From: Megamerina dolium
Taxonomy: Eukaryota; Arthropoda; Insecta; Diptera; Megamerinidae
Direction: 5' to 3'
Assembly: GCA_963854835.1 (NCBI GenBank)
Contig: OY978525.1
Span: 28,109,253 to 28,173,252, forward strand
DNA length: 64,000 nucleotides
Notes under the pieces: model-generated
Seen by the model: only the letters and a program-made list of their open reading frames with translations
What the model was told of the DNA's origin: nothing
Database searches by the model: none
Program-made: the position numbers and the translations under genes
Part shown: piece by piece, positions 1 through 12,679 of the stretch
Layout of the letters: each line of letters starts with the position of its first letter
Numbering within the stretch: the stretch's first letter is position 1

Positions 1-731
1 AAATATTGTTTATATCTTATTGTTTATGTACGGATGAATTTATTTTGACAACAGACTACGTCTTTCCAACTTTTGCGTTGCGTGATATTTTCAGAAATAT
101 TTTACGAATTAACGAAATTTGTTGACGTCACGCTACGTTACTCGAATATAATTTCGTAAAGGTGAACTGAAGCTGCTCGTTAAATTACTATTGTAGTGTC
201 GGTAATATATGTCAAAAATGTTGATTGAAACGCAAAATACAGGAATGTTAGCGTAATCCTAATATTAATAAAATAATAGATTTTTGTTAACATGCTTTAA
301 AATTTTATTCCACATATAATTACACAAGTTTGTTTCAATTTCATATAATCTTAAATTTGTAAACATAGTGCCAAAAATAAATATTTTATAGTAGTCACAA
401 TAATTTCAGTATAGATATCATATCTGCCTTTGTTTTATGAAAAGGTCGCCATTTTACTTTTCACATTTTCACTCGCGGTGTATGTGTGTGCGATTTTTAT
501 GAAACAAGTCCGTCGGAAATATTTTTCACTTGCTTAATTTGTTAAATAAAAATTTGCATAAGCGTTAGTGATACACTATTTTGCCGGAAAAACAATTCTA
601 TTCTGAGGAACTGTGAAACGCAATAGCTATTGAAAGAAAAATCATACGCGTACATTATGAAAGTGCCCTTTGTATGAGAGTGGTATACGAAAAAAAAGAA
701 ACTAGAAAAAGAAATATCAAGTGTGTGCAAA
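1..731 (+). promoter_or_regulatory. Upstream region and probable 5' UTR of the SCAF gene
   Basis: No coding region is supported here. The stretch is AT-rich and ends directly at the SCAF start codon at 732. It must hold the 5' UTR and part of the promoter, but I see no TATA box or clear initiator that fixes a transcription start. A GC-richer patch near 445-515 is a plausible core promoter area by composition only. An antisense open frame at 542-757 has no family features and overlaps the start codon. Confidence 0.45.
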
Positions 732-3700
732 ATGGAAAACGTCGTTGCCTTCAACAATGAGGTATGTGGAATCTGTGTTAATTTGTTTAATAAAATTATA
801 ACGAGATCTAAGAATTTTCCCCTTTGAAAATTTCTTATGCATATGCATATATTTTAACACAATTTTCATCACATATTTTTATATAGTTTGATATATTGGT
901 TATGTGGATGTGTGCCACTGGCGGTACTTCGGTGTTTGTCTGTCTGTATGTGATATTGATATATGTATTTCTGATGTGTTGTATATTCGCACATTCATAT
1001 CCACTTGCTACCGCCTGTAAACGTGTTCCATTGCCCAGAGTTGTAATAAATTTGTGGCTAACACGTACGAATATGTTGTATCAAATTTCTATGTTTATGC
1101 GGGAATAGCTTCAAATCTAGCAAATAGTTTATCGGAATTTTCTAATGAGCAGAAATGGAACGCCTTAAATTTATTATGTTGAAATCAACCCTACTATATA
1201 TCTACTACAAGAATATATGGGGCAATACCAATACCCATTATGGCATTCATTTTTGTCTTGATCAAGTACAAGCTACTCATTATTTAATTATATTGATTTA
1301 AGTGTACACAATTTCTGATTTTTATTACAGCTGTCTGGGCTTTATGAGATTAAGCCGCCTATTTCCAAAGCAAAAATGGCAGCCATCACAAAATCGGCAA
1401 TGCGCGCGATCAAGTTTTACAAACATGTCGTACAAAGTGTTGAGAAATTCATACTGAAATGTAAACCGGAATACAAGGTGCCTGGTCTGTATGTTATCGA
1501 TTCGATAGTACGCCAATCACGGCATCAATTTGGCCCGGAGAAAGATGTCTTTGCGCCACGTTTTGCACGCAACATTAAGGAGACATTCGCAAATCTGTTC
1601 CGTTGTGCACCCGAAGATAAAAGTCGCATTATACGTGTACTGAATTTATGGCAAAAGAATAGTGTATTTGCACCAGAAGTTATACAGCCGATTTTTGATT
1701 TGGCCGATCCAAATCATCCGATCTATCAAATGCCTCCAAGTGCAATATCAGCTGGTGGTGGCGGTGGCAGTGGTGGACCCAGTGGTTCTGCTAGTATGGC
1801 CGATATGACATCGAGTACATCGAATGGATTAAACATCTCGGCTGGAGCAATGGATATTAGTATGAATAGTACTGGTGGTGGTGGGATGGGAGGCGGCGGG
1901 GCCGGAGGTATGGATGATAAGCATGGTGCTTTACCCGATTTATCGGTGAGTTCTATTTCGGTTATTTTATCTATGAGCATACAATAATTCAACAATATCG
2001 TACTAACACATTTTGGTGATAATATTTTGGTATTTGCATCTTGCTTACATTTTTTTATATTTCCTTCTAATTATGCTTACTCGTAATAATAAATCGACGC
2101 AATAGTCTTTGAATCAAGAAAAATCACAACAACATTTACTATTACTTGATAATAATAAGTTGCGTCAATTGGAGCATATGCAACAATACCTTAAACGACA
2201 GACAGGGATGACGACGGGGGCTGCGACGGCAACGGCCGTATCGCATACGGCAACAACAACAATAGCGACAACCACAAACACCTCGACAGCATCCAAGTCA
2301 CGTGTTGATCCACATGTGCATTTGCATGCTGCCAGTAGTTTCATCGATAATAGCAGCAGCAGCAGCAGTGGTGTTGTTGGTGGCAATATATCAAAATCAC
2401 ATCATACGAAATATGTAAAAAATACCATCGATCTAAATTATGATGACGATGATCGTGATCGTGATGGTGATGATGATGATGATGGTCATCATAATTACGA
2501 TTCGCCACAACATGCATCAAAATTAATCGATGTAAATGATGATGATGATTACATATCGTATTGTACAATATTATTCATCCACCCATAACCTTCTTGTTTG
2601 TTCTTTTTGAGCATAACTTTCATTTATGTTTTTATTTCAAGTCATCATCTTGTAGCAACCTTTTCTAGATCATAAATTCTACTAGATATATTTACGCTTG
2701 TCGATTAATATTGATTTGAAAACTAAAAATCTACTTTTATTACGAGCTTAGTGTATAATTCATTTTCTAATTTATATTATTTTATTTTGTTTTCGTTGTT
2801 TACATTTAAATATTTCATTTAATAATTTGTTTGTTTTCGTTTTTTCTTATTTTTTGTTTTGTTCACAGAATAATAATCTCAAACAGCTGCTCAATGATCC
2901 AAATGTATTGCGCCAATTACAAACACTCCAAAATTTTCAAAAATTCAAACAGCAAGAGGAAAAGCAATATAAATTGAATGAAATGCGCTTGCAAGAGGAA
3001 GCATTTGAAAAACATTTACAAAATGTTTTGAAGGTAACTATAAAATATTTGTTAAATTTAATGTTTTTTCTGAAATTTCGTTTATAATATTTTATTCAAA
3101 TTGCTTTTTTACTCTTTCTATTTGTTTTTCTTCTTTTTTTTGTGCAATTTAGGCATCGAGTTCACAATCTGGTCAAGATGCAAATGACTTCAAGGAAGTG
3201 GAATTTGTATCAGAAGAACAAAAAATAGAGGTATTGATTTGAAAAATTTCTGTGGCGAAAAAAAATAACCGCTTAAGATGAGTTGAAAGCCATTGGTCGA
3301 TTATATATTTTAGATAAATTAAATTAAACATAAAAGTTGTCTAGTTAAGGGAGCCCTATCAATATTTGCAAAGAAAAAAGAAACAAAGCCAGAGAATATC
3401 AAGCTTGTCCTATTCCAAAAGACTGCTTTTAGGGAGCTTTAATTTTTGAATCATTAATAATCATTAATTAAGCACGATTGGCTTAACAGCTATGACTATG
3501 AGGAGCTGGCAACAATTTCGCACCTTTTGTCGAGTACCCGTATGTCGCAAAAAACATATCTGACATATCTGCCCTAAGTGTGTCCATAACCTAACCTAAG
3601 CTAACCTAGAAAGATCTAACATTATTATAATTATTATTATTATTGTTATTATTATTAGAGGGTTGTATTGCACTGCGACCCTAGGTCTATTGTGCACCCC

Positions 3701-6428
3701 ATCATGGACTAGATTATTTCTCTAAGTCCAGCATCCATAAGGAAGTTTAGTATAGCTCCTATCCTAATGGACTTCAGCAGATTTTCCGGTATTATAAATT
3801 CCCGAAGTTTTTATTTCTTGTGTGTATAAGTGCTGGGCACGTTCCCAACACATGTTTTGCACTGCCATAGTGTTCGGAGTAAATTTATAATAATATATTA
3901 ATAAGTATCATCTCAGAGCGGAAAGAAACAATCTGTCGTATTCCAATTCACTATTTCGCTTAGCTCCGAAAATAATTTATCCGTTATTTGTTGGAGTTTA
4001 AGAGAGAATGCGATTCACTAATTCTTCTAATTCTGATTCTATGCATACTTTTTAGTTGTTTTATCCGTCGTTGTGACGTTTTTTAAAGTGAGAAATGTCA
4101 AATGGTTTTCAAATTTTTGCGTTTGAGTATTGTGAAATTAAAGTTCAAACATAATAGGGATCGATTTTGGATATTTGGTTAAAAACAGAAAACTTCAATC
4201 GGAATACAAAATAGGCCCCATGAAAACAAGTTGACAGTTTATCCAAAGTATGAAACTATCTATCAAACTTTCGTCTTAATTTCGTTCAAATTGGCTGGGA
4301 GGATCTCAACGAAAGAGTAGATTGGAATACGGCTGCAGATGATTATTTTTTAAAGTGAGCTATTATTTAAAAATGCTCTCTTGTAAATATAATTAATTCA
4401 GCTTAAGCAATTATTCATTTTTGCCACAGATTTGTTACGCAGATCTTTGAAGAATTGTTTTAAAAAATTTTGTATATATATTCATTATTGAGACACAATA
4501 AAATCGAATTATTTTTCTACAAGTATATATATTTATAAAAACTAAGCAATTCAAGCTAAAAAAAAATAAATAGCGCCAATAATGTGTCTTATAACATAAA
4601 AATAATTCCATTTTATTTGTGCTGACGTGCAGTTATTAATAGTAAGCTCCAAATGAAATATTAATCGGACATTGTTATCGATTATTTAAACAGCGATTAA
4701 TCAGCGCCAATACCATATGTTGTTATACGAATTACAAAGAAAAAACTTGTGAAGAATTTTTATATAAAAAAAAAAGATCATACCTGTTCTTCACATTTAA
4801 TGTTGAAATGTTAAATATTAAATTCTCTCTAAACCTACAAAAAGAAAAAAAAATAGAAGCCAAATGTCCTCCAACTATATCATACATATATGCAGATATC
4901 ATGCATTGCAAGCACCAGAAAAAATAATAAAAATTATTAGATTCCCTCTCAATGACTAGGAAAACAATTAAAATTTGACATGCTCAATATTTGGCATATT
5001 TGCTCTCAAAACAACCATATAATGATTGAAAAAAATTTACTTTTCCATATAAAAATATTTATATATGAAGAAAAAAATTAATATATATGCAAAAATACGG
5101 TCGCATTATGTATTTCGAAAAAAAAATTATAATTTTTTTCCAAAAAAAAAAAAAAAAATTTGCTAAAAAATTTAATTGTAAAGAAAATATCAAAAATACA
5201 TAATAACGCCGTATGTAAAATATATAAATTTAAAACAAAACGAATCGTATGAAAAGGCGTCGGAATTTCCAACATATATTCCTCTCTCAATATATATTCA
5301 TTCATAAATGAAAAGAAAAAGGTAAGGCAAAATGAAGAAATTCCGCCGGATCACTTGGTATAACAACGTTTGCGTAGCGAGCTGGTAAGTCTATTAATCA
5401 CTATCAATCACTTAGTTTACCAAAAAAACAAACCAAACAAAAAATTGTTTAAAACTAATTTTAAATGTAATTTGCTCAATGAAATAAACTCAAAACCAAA
5501 CGAATTGCTTCGAAATATGCGTTAAGAAATTGTGATAAAAACCATATGAACACACACGTCAACACCACGAGTTACTCACTCGGATTTAGTAAAGCAAAAC
5601 AAAAAAAAAAAAAAAAATAGACCAAACGAATTCATTTTCGAATTAAACTTCGATCATCGATTCATCATTATAATAGTCATCATAATTATTATCCTCTTTC
5701 ATAGCCTTCATCATCATCATCGTCTTAATCATCATCATCAATCCAACTCTCTTCATTTCTATTCATTTTTCCTTTACCCTATTCCTATTTTCTACTTTTC
5801 CCTTCTATTCCTCTCTCTCACTATCGGCTTTTATTATTTTTTGTTTCTTAATTTTTGTTTATTATCAATCAAAAACAAACAAAAATATATATTTTGACTC
5901 TATTTTATAATCATTCCGTCACAAAATAGGTTATCAATTTGGATGGCAACGATTCGCGCAGCCCAACACCTGATCGTGATCGTTACAAGGCAAGACGTCG
6001 CAGCCGTAGCCGTTCACGTTCTCGAGATCGTATAAGTGCTGCTGGTGGTCGTGGTGGTGGTGGTGGTGGTGGCGACCGTGCTGCCGATCGTGATCGTCGT
6101 TCACGACGTACACGTTCCCGAACACGTAGTCGTTCACCACGTTCGTCACGTCGACGTTCATCACGTGATCGTGATCGTTCAGAGAGGAGTGCACGTGACA
6201 AAGAGAAGGATCGTGAGCATGAGCGTGAGCGCCGCAAAAAGGGTCTTCCCGAAATTCGAAAGGAACATTTAAGTGGTAAATTTTTTGGCAAATAATTGAC
6301 TTTGTCTATATATATTTACTCTATTTGAAGATATGTGGTATGGTTAATATTTTTTTCTTTTCTTTCAGTTGCAGCAGCTAATTGCTAATTTTGATGGAAA
6401 ATATTATTTTCCAATTTTCATTTCTATA

Positions 6429-6504
<76 letters not shown>

Positions 6505-6521
6505 ATGTATAATTATATATG

Positions 6522-6620
<99 letters not shown>

Positions 6621-6653
6621 TTATATATGTATATATATATATATATATGTATG

Positions 6654-6713
<60 letters not shown>

Positions 6714-6717
6714 TACA

Positions 6718-6756
<39 letters not shown>

Positions 6757-6757
6757 T

Positions 6758-6842
<85 letters not shown>

Positions 6843-9800
6843 TCAGAATATATATATAATATTCTGAATGATCATACACAATTCCATATTGATTAGAGTT
6901 AATCGAAATAACGTCGCTTTCGTTAATCATTTCTATATGATATCTTAATGATCTCTCTTGTGATCAAATAAATCGATCAATCATGTACCATATAATATCT
7001 TAATGGTGTGATCAATCTCATGATCTTGAAATCAAATTAATCGATTAATCTCCTGTAAATATAATATGAATGGAGAATATTGCGCATTATTTCTTGAAGT
7101 GTGATTAATCTCATGATCTTGTGATATATCACACGTGTTCATACGATATGTTAATGGAGGCTATTGTGATATTTTTTTAAAATAGCGTGATCAATCTCAT
7201 GCTCTTGTAACCAAATTGCTCGATCGCTCATTTTCATATACATAATATCTGAATGAAGGATATTGCGTAATTTTTCCTTAAAGAAATCATGCTCTCATGC
7301 TCTTGTGATCGAATTGATTGATCTCTCAATGTTATACGATATCTTAATGGAGAATATTGTGATATTTTCTAAAAGCAGGGAAACAATCGAATTCCCTTGT
7401 CATCAAGTTGATTGATTTTAAAGCAATGTGTTTTATCTTCTGTCCTTGTGATCGTATTTTTTGTCATTATTTGACTTTTGATCACTATTTTTTAATTGAA
7501 CACCCTTAGAAATCCCTGCATTCATTATAAAAATGACGTAAACCAAAAATTTGTGGTATAAAGCCATCGTATATTTTCTTATTTAAAAATTATATTTTAA
7601 AACAAATCCATATATTAATTATTACATCTTTTCTATCTTTTTCTTACAGTCTATGGTATGATGATGTTGACGTGTGTTTCATGTGACTAGAATACGATCG
7701 GTGTAGTGAAATTTCGAAATTCGAAATCGTGCCAAAAATAATTATTTAAACATTGAATTACTACTATAATCAATTGTGTTGCGTTCGTTTGTGTTTTGAG
7801 CAAATTTCAATATATCATATAACAAAACTAATTCGTATTCATATGTATTGTATTCTTAAGCTTAGATTTGTGAATATTTTTCATTGCATATTATAACTCT
7901 TTAGTATAGAAATTATAAAGAAATGTATTTGCGTCATGTTTTCTAAATCTCACGGACTAGTGGCAAATTGCAAATTTATTTTCGATCGTTTTTGAAGCAA
8001 TTTCGATCGAAGTGGAGTTCAGAAAATGATTATTCTGAACTGGCTTTGATCGAAATTATTTAGTTATTAAATTAACTTGAAATTATAAGTTTATTGAAAA
8101 TTGTGGAATTAAATTTTGACAGTTGATGAGGCTTAACAATATTTAAGTCCTTTTTTCATTTCTAAAAAGGCTATAAATAATTTATGATTTACATTATGAA
8201 TGCTGCACCAGTTGAGCGAATCGATTCCTCGAACAAGTGAAATTCAGAACTTGACGATAATTACATTTTTTACTAAGCTTTAATTGGAATATGCAATCAA
8301 TCGCTTGTTAGTTACTATATAAAAAAATTTATCTGTGAAAAATTCATCACCGCATAATTTCAAAAATGATAAAATTGCAATATTTATAGATTTGAAACCA
8401 ACGCAAATGAGTCTATTCAAGATCTTTGTTTTTGTGCTCTCCTAAATTCACAATTCAAATTCAACATTTTCGCAAAATCCATTCGTGTCATTCGTGCAGC
8501 ATTTCGAATTTTTATAAAGCTTTAAAATCAATTTTTCACAATGTTTTCGCAAATTCGTAACACAAGCGAAACATGATCACTGGAATTAGGCCATTCGAGT
8601 AACATTCAAATTTTCATAATGGTTAACAACTAATTTCGGATAAAATTTAAATTTAGAATTATAATTTAATAGATACTACACTTGATCTTAGCCATAAGGC
8701 CGAGAAAAAAAATAATAATTTAATAGGTTTCTGAGAAAGACCCGTTTGACAAGGAGTTTAAATTTTATAAACTCAATATAAAGGTTTTCAAATCCAATAC
8801 CAAAATTTTGACAAGGTGTCAAAAGTTTTTTTATATCCCCCAAAAATCTTAATTTCTGCATAGGCGATACCGATATGTAGACGTTTTCTGAGTTTCCTTT
8901 TGAATTGTCGATCTTACCAATATTCGCGTTACCATTTAGAATAATTTCAAATTTCAGGCATTAGGCACTAACAATATATTGGCATTTTTTCAATTCATTT
9001 TGAATTAAAATCGATTTTTTCAAATATTCGAAACTATTATTGAAGGTATTATGCATTCCGAATTTCACTTTGAATTAAAAATCCACTTTATTTCAAATGT
9101 TGCTATGGAGAATTATTCTTCTACTTCAAAAATTGAAAAACACATCATTTTGGGCAAATAGTCCAATCAATTTCAATCGAAAGTGCAATTCGAAATAATT
9201 TTCATTATCGACGACTTCTTCGATAAGCGCTATAAACTACACGTCCATCATCACATAGACTTTACACATAAATATCTTGTAATTTAAATAAGTAATTCTA
9301 CGTCTATAAATTAAATCGATCTGTACTAGAGTTTCAAAGTCTAATTTTTTTCTTTCGTGTATTCTTTTATTTTCTGTAGTTTGCAGTACCACATTGTGGG
9401 TGGGACATCTCTCGAAATTGGTCTACCAAGAGGAATTATCCGATACATTTGGTGAATATGGTGATATAGTTAGCATTGATCAGATTGTACCACGTGGTTG
9501 TGCTTTTATTGTGATGAATCGCCGCCAAGATGCTTACAAGGCTATGCAAGGTCTGAAAAGTCATAAATTACAAGGGCGAGCCATAACGATATCTTGGGCT
9601 GCCGGTAAGGGGGTAAAAAGTAAAGAATGGAAAGATTTTTGGGATCTTGAACTGGGTGTAACCTATATTCCGTGGAACAAGTTGGATAAGGAGACCGATT
9701 TTGATACTCTGGAAGAGGGCGGCATGTTCGATGAAGATTCAATGCCCGGTTGGATGAAAGATAAAATCAATCATATAAAGAGTCTCAAAGAGAAGAGCCA

Positions 9801-12679
9801 TAATGAAATGAACCAGCAAATGGTCGCTGCTGCAGCTGCTGCTGCTGCTGCTGCCAATGTGGCTGCAAATGCACCCCCTGGTGGTGCTACTGGCAATATT
9901 CTATTTGGTATTGATACAACACAACCACCACCAGGACCACCGCCACCCGGTGGTCCTCCACCAATGATGCCACCCATGGTGCCGGGACAATTTTCAATGG
10001 CTCCACCAATGGGTGGTCCACCACGTATGATGGGACCACCAATGGGAATGCAATTGTCAGGGATTCCAATGCCACCCAACATAGTGCCAGGTATGCCGCC
10101 ACCACATCCAATGTTAATGCCCGCAGGTTTGATGCCAGGCTATCCACCAATGCCAGGGCAAGTTGTTCCCGGGAACGGACCTCCACCGATGGGCGGTCCC
10201 CCACACTTGGGTCTTCCATCGGGCGGTCCTCCAGGAGGTGCAGCACAATTTCCTCCACCTGGTGCAATTGGAGGTAGTGGGGCAGCTGTTCCGACACCAG
10301 CTGCTGTAGCGGTACCGCCAAATATGGGTGGAAATTTACCAAGTGGCAATGATGATCAAATGGATATTGAAATGGATGAAGATGAGCAATCGGCTCCACC
10401 ACCAGCACCATCAACAGCAGCGCCAATATCTGTAATTTCATCTACAGCGGCAGGACCACCTCAAATGAATTTCAATCAACCACCGCCACTATTTGGAGCC
10501 GGTGGAGGTGCAGGTGGTGGTGGCGTGAATACGCCAATTCCAGCTGCCAATCCAACTGATCATCCTATTGAAGTATTCAGTCGTGACCGTGGCGGTCGTG
10601 GTGGTGGTGGCGGCGGTGCATCACGTTGGGGTGGTCGAGATGAAGATGCAGGCCCTCCTGATGTTTCACATAGATGGCAAGAAAATGGTGGGGGAGGTGC
10701 CGGTGGCCCTGGTGGTCCAACCAACTTTAATGATGGCCGAGGAGGTGGTCGCGGTGGTGGTGGTGATGGTGGTCCAATGAATATTCCACCATTTGAAATG
10801 AATAATCCGCAACATCGACCAGAGTTTATGAATGGTAATTATTTGGATGTAACCACACGGAATGAAAGCTATTAATTTAATATTTTTAATTTGCCTATTT
10901 CAGATTTTGATAATCGCGGTGGCCCTAGAGGGGGTGGACCTCCACGTGGTGGTCGTGGTGGCAATCACAATGGTGGTGATTTCTTTCCAAATATGCAGAA
11001 TCGTTTTAATCAGCCAACAAGTCTTATGCAAATGAGAATACCGCCACCGAACGCATTCAATCAGCGCATGGTTGGTCCTGGTGGTCCCGGGGGGCCGGGT
11101 GGTCCAGGCGGTCCGCCTATGTTTATGCGTGGTCAGGGTGGAGGCGGACCCGGTGGTCCTGGAGGACGACAACAAGGTCCCGGTGGTGAGTCTTCTAAGT
11201 ATGCAAAGTAGAGCAATGTGTTAATTGAGAAAATGATTTATTACAGGCTTCTTCAATCCTCGCAATCCATTTAATAGTGATGGTCCTAATAGAGGCGGTG
11301 GTCGTGGTGGTGGCGGTATGGGCGGCGGTGGCCGTGGGGGCGGTGGCCGTGGTGGACGTGGTGGCAATTGGAGCGATGATGAGTTTGACGATGGTGGTGC
11401 CAATAATTTCAAACGACGTGGTGGTGGTGGTGGTGGCGGTCCAGGTGGCAATCGCTTTCGTGATCGTGATCGTGATGGTGGTCCAGATGAATGGCACAAT
11501 CGGGAACGTGGTGGTGGTGGCGGTGGACGACGCGGTATGGGTGGTGGTGATCGCGGCGGTCCAGGACGTGGCGGTTTTGCGGGTGGTGCTGATCGCCAAA
11601 ATGACAGAGATCATCGTAGCAGTGAACGCAATGAACGTGGCGGTGGGGGTGGTGGTCCTGGTCGTTTCGGCGATCGCAATAATCGGCCGAATTTCCGTGA
11701 TGATCGAGATGCTGGTCCAACAGATAATAAACTACCACTCATTGCACAAGTTAACGACACTGAAGATGATTGGGATCGTGAATTGGAGGAATATGATACT
11801 CGTATGAGTACTCCAGCGCCAAGTGCAACAGCAGCAGCAGCAGTAAATGCACCTTCGAAACCAGTGGAAAATCAATCGAAAACGGAAAGTAGCGTTGTTA
11901 AGAATGCTATCGTAAATGAAACTGCCAGTAATAATAATAATAATAAGCAATCAACTATAACAACAGCAGCAACCATCAAAAACAGTAATGCCCCTGGTGA
12001 TGAAGCGCAAAAGAAAAAGGAAACAATGTCTACGGAGGTGGCAAAGCCAACGAACGAGAGCTCAAATTCTACACCAACCTCAAATGTGCAGGATAATAAA
12101 AAGGTAACTGTGACGACAGTAACAGCAACAAAAACAACGCCACTATATGATGAACTACCAGTAGCTGCTGTGGCAAAAAAGGCGAATCCCTTTGGAAGTA
12201 ATTTAAAACCGATCACTACAACAAGCAGTGGCAGTATCAGTAGCATCAGCACTGTGCCTGTCGTCCATACCGCGAACATCACGTCCACAAAGGCCGTTTT
12301 AACTGTTGCCAGCGCAGCACCAACAAAAACGATATCACCACCAAGCACAGCGGCACCAATAAAACCAACAGAAATAGTGACATCAACAACGCCATCTACA
12401 AAGCCGTCTACTAGTGCACCGGCGTCTATTAATAATACAACAACAACTGCAGCTGCACCGACACCAGCACCAACCGTAGCAGCAATCCCAACGCAGGAAA
12501 AATCCCAAGCAGCATCGGAACCAACACCAGTAGCAGTAGCACCCGCAGCCACACCTACAGCCCCACCTGCAGCAGCAACTGCAGCCACACCTACCGCCCC
12601 ACCAGCAGTAGCAGCTGTAGCCACACCTGCAACAGCACCTGCCGCAGCAGCAACAGGAGGTGAGACGGAGCAAGCTTAG
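732..12679 (+). CDS. SCAF4/SCAF8-type CTD-interacting SR-like factor, 8 core coding exons
   Basis: Core exons: 732-761, 1331-1945, 2869-3033, 3153-3230, 5930-6275, 9380-10834, 10904-11185, 11247-12679. All junctions are GT-AG and phase-consistent, giving 1467 residues. Seen: an N-terminal CTD-interacting domain (about residues 1-140, with the [20 protein letters not shown] stretch), a Gln-rich segment (216-270, [19 protein letters not shown]), an Arg/Ser region (about 300-405), one RRM (about 415-490; RNP2 LWVGHL, RNP1 RGCAFIVM at 450-457) followed by [24 protein letters not shown], then long Pro/Gly/Met- and RGG-rich tracts and an Ala/Thr/Pro-rich tail. Known of the family: SCAF4 and SCAF8 bind the phosphorylated RNA polymerase II CTD in the nucleus and suppress early transcript termination. 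The 5930-6275 exon ends in phase 1 and joins 9380 to give [14 protein letters not shown], the family's linker-RRM junction. The large introns at 3231-5929 and 6276-9379 carry repeats. Confidence 0.93.
2106..2531 (+). CDS. Optional or alternative SCAF exon, low complexity
   Basis: An acceptor (tag at 2103-2105) precedes an open frame in the phase needed after the 1945 donor. It reads [20 protein letters not shown], then Thr/Ala-, Ser- and Asp-rich repeats, and stays open to a stop ending at 2588. Two donors keep phase 0 with the next core exon at 2869: gtaaaa at 2415 (309 nt exon) and gtaaat at 2532 (426 nt exon). If neither is used, the frame would end a short CID-only product at 2588. The core gene reads correctly without this segment, so it is best viewed as a cassette exon or retained sequence. 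The choice of end is uncertain. Confidence 0.45.
3231..5929 (+). other. SCAF intron (2.7 kb), no gene recognised
   Basis: AT-rich intron with no supported coding exon. A GC-richer stretch at about 3655-3890 looks like an old interspersed repeat fragment but I could not assign it. Poly-A and TA-rich runs occur around 4490-5170. A short unusually GC-rich block at 5338-5386 ends in a strong GTAAGT donor. Near the 3' end, 5640-5765 is rich in CAT/ATC triplets and pyrimidines ahead of the acceptor at 5929. Confidence 0.6.
6428..6872. repeat. (TA)n microsatellite with interruptions
   Basis: About 410 bp of nearly pure TA dinucleotide, interrupted by occasional TG, TT and AC changes, inside the SCAF intron. 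Its right end is an inverted repeat at 6841-6871 (arms ATTCAGAATAT and ATATTCTGAAT). The Tyr/Ile-alternating open frames across it are artefacts of the repeat. Length in the assembly may be unreliable. Confidence 0.95.
6925..7410. repeat. Degenerate tandem array, units of about 115-130 bp
   Basis: Within the SCAF intron, variants of the same phrases recur in order: an ATATCTTAATGG-like block, then GTGATCAATCTCATG(A/C)TCTTG, then an AT-rich spacer with CGAT. Copies are visible near 6932, 6990, 7090, 7185 and 7290. Divergence is high, so it is old. It lies immediately beside the TA microsatellite. No coding potential was seen. Confidence 0.55.
8671..8706 (-). pseudogene. U2 snRNA 5' fragment (truncated copy)
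   Basis: Read on the minus strand, these 36 bases match the 5' part of U2 snRNA: TTCTCGGCC, then GGCTAAGATCAAGTGTAG, including the GTAGTA branch-point recognition core, stopping at GTAGTATCT. Known: this is the most conserved part of U2. The rest of U2 (Sm site, stem-loops III and IV) is absent and the flanks are ordinary intron sequence, so this is a 3'-truncated copy and not a gene. It lies antisense inside the long SCAF intron. Confidence 0.85.

Larger units (their letters stand above)
6276..9379 (+). other. SCAF intron (3.1 kb) before the RRM exon
   Basis: Apart from the TA block, the tandem array and the U2 fragment, 7410-9379 is AT-rich sequence without a supportable gene. Several stretches near 7990-9200 repeat GAAATT/AATTTC words, which is compositional. 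The acceptor (ttctgtag at 9372-9379) is clear and opens directly into the RRM. Confidence 0.6.

Noticed and set aside
896..1108. 70-residue Cys/Val-rich frame
   Set aside because: Lies within SCAF intron 1 with no splice partner, family motif or conserved composition.
3655..3890. GC-richer segment as a LINE 3' end or a SINE
   Set aside because: Composition differs from the intron, but no internal promoter, coding frame or terminal tail could be identified.
5983..6291. Arg-rich and Val/His-rich frames opposite or beside the RS exon (also 5934-6194, 6036-6272)
   Set aside because: They are shadows of the SCAF RS-coding exon, created by CG(T/A) repeats. Only the 5930-6275 plus frame joins in phase to flanking exons and matches the family.
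6382..6896. Tyr/Ile-alternating open frames on both strands
   Set aside because: Pure products of the TA microsatellite.
11872..12673. Long antisense frames over the SCAF tail (Val/Ala-rich and Cys-rich)
   Set aside because: Antisense shadows of GCA/ACA repeat codons. The sense frame is continuous with the RRM protein.
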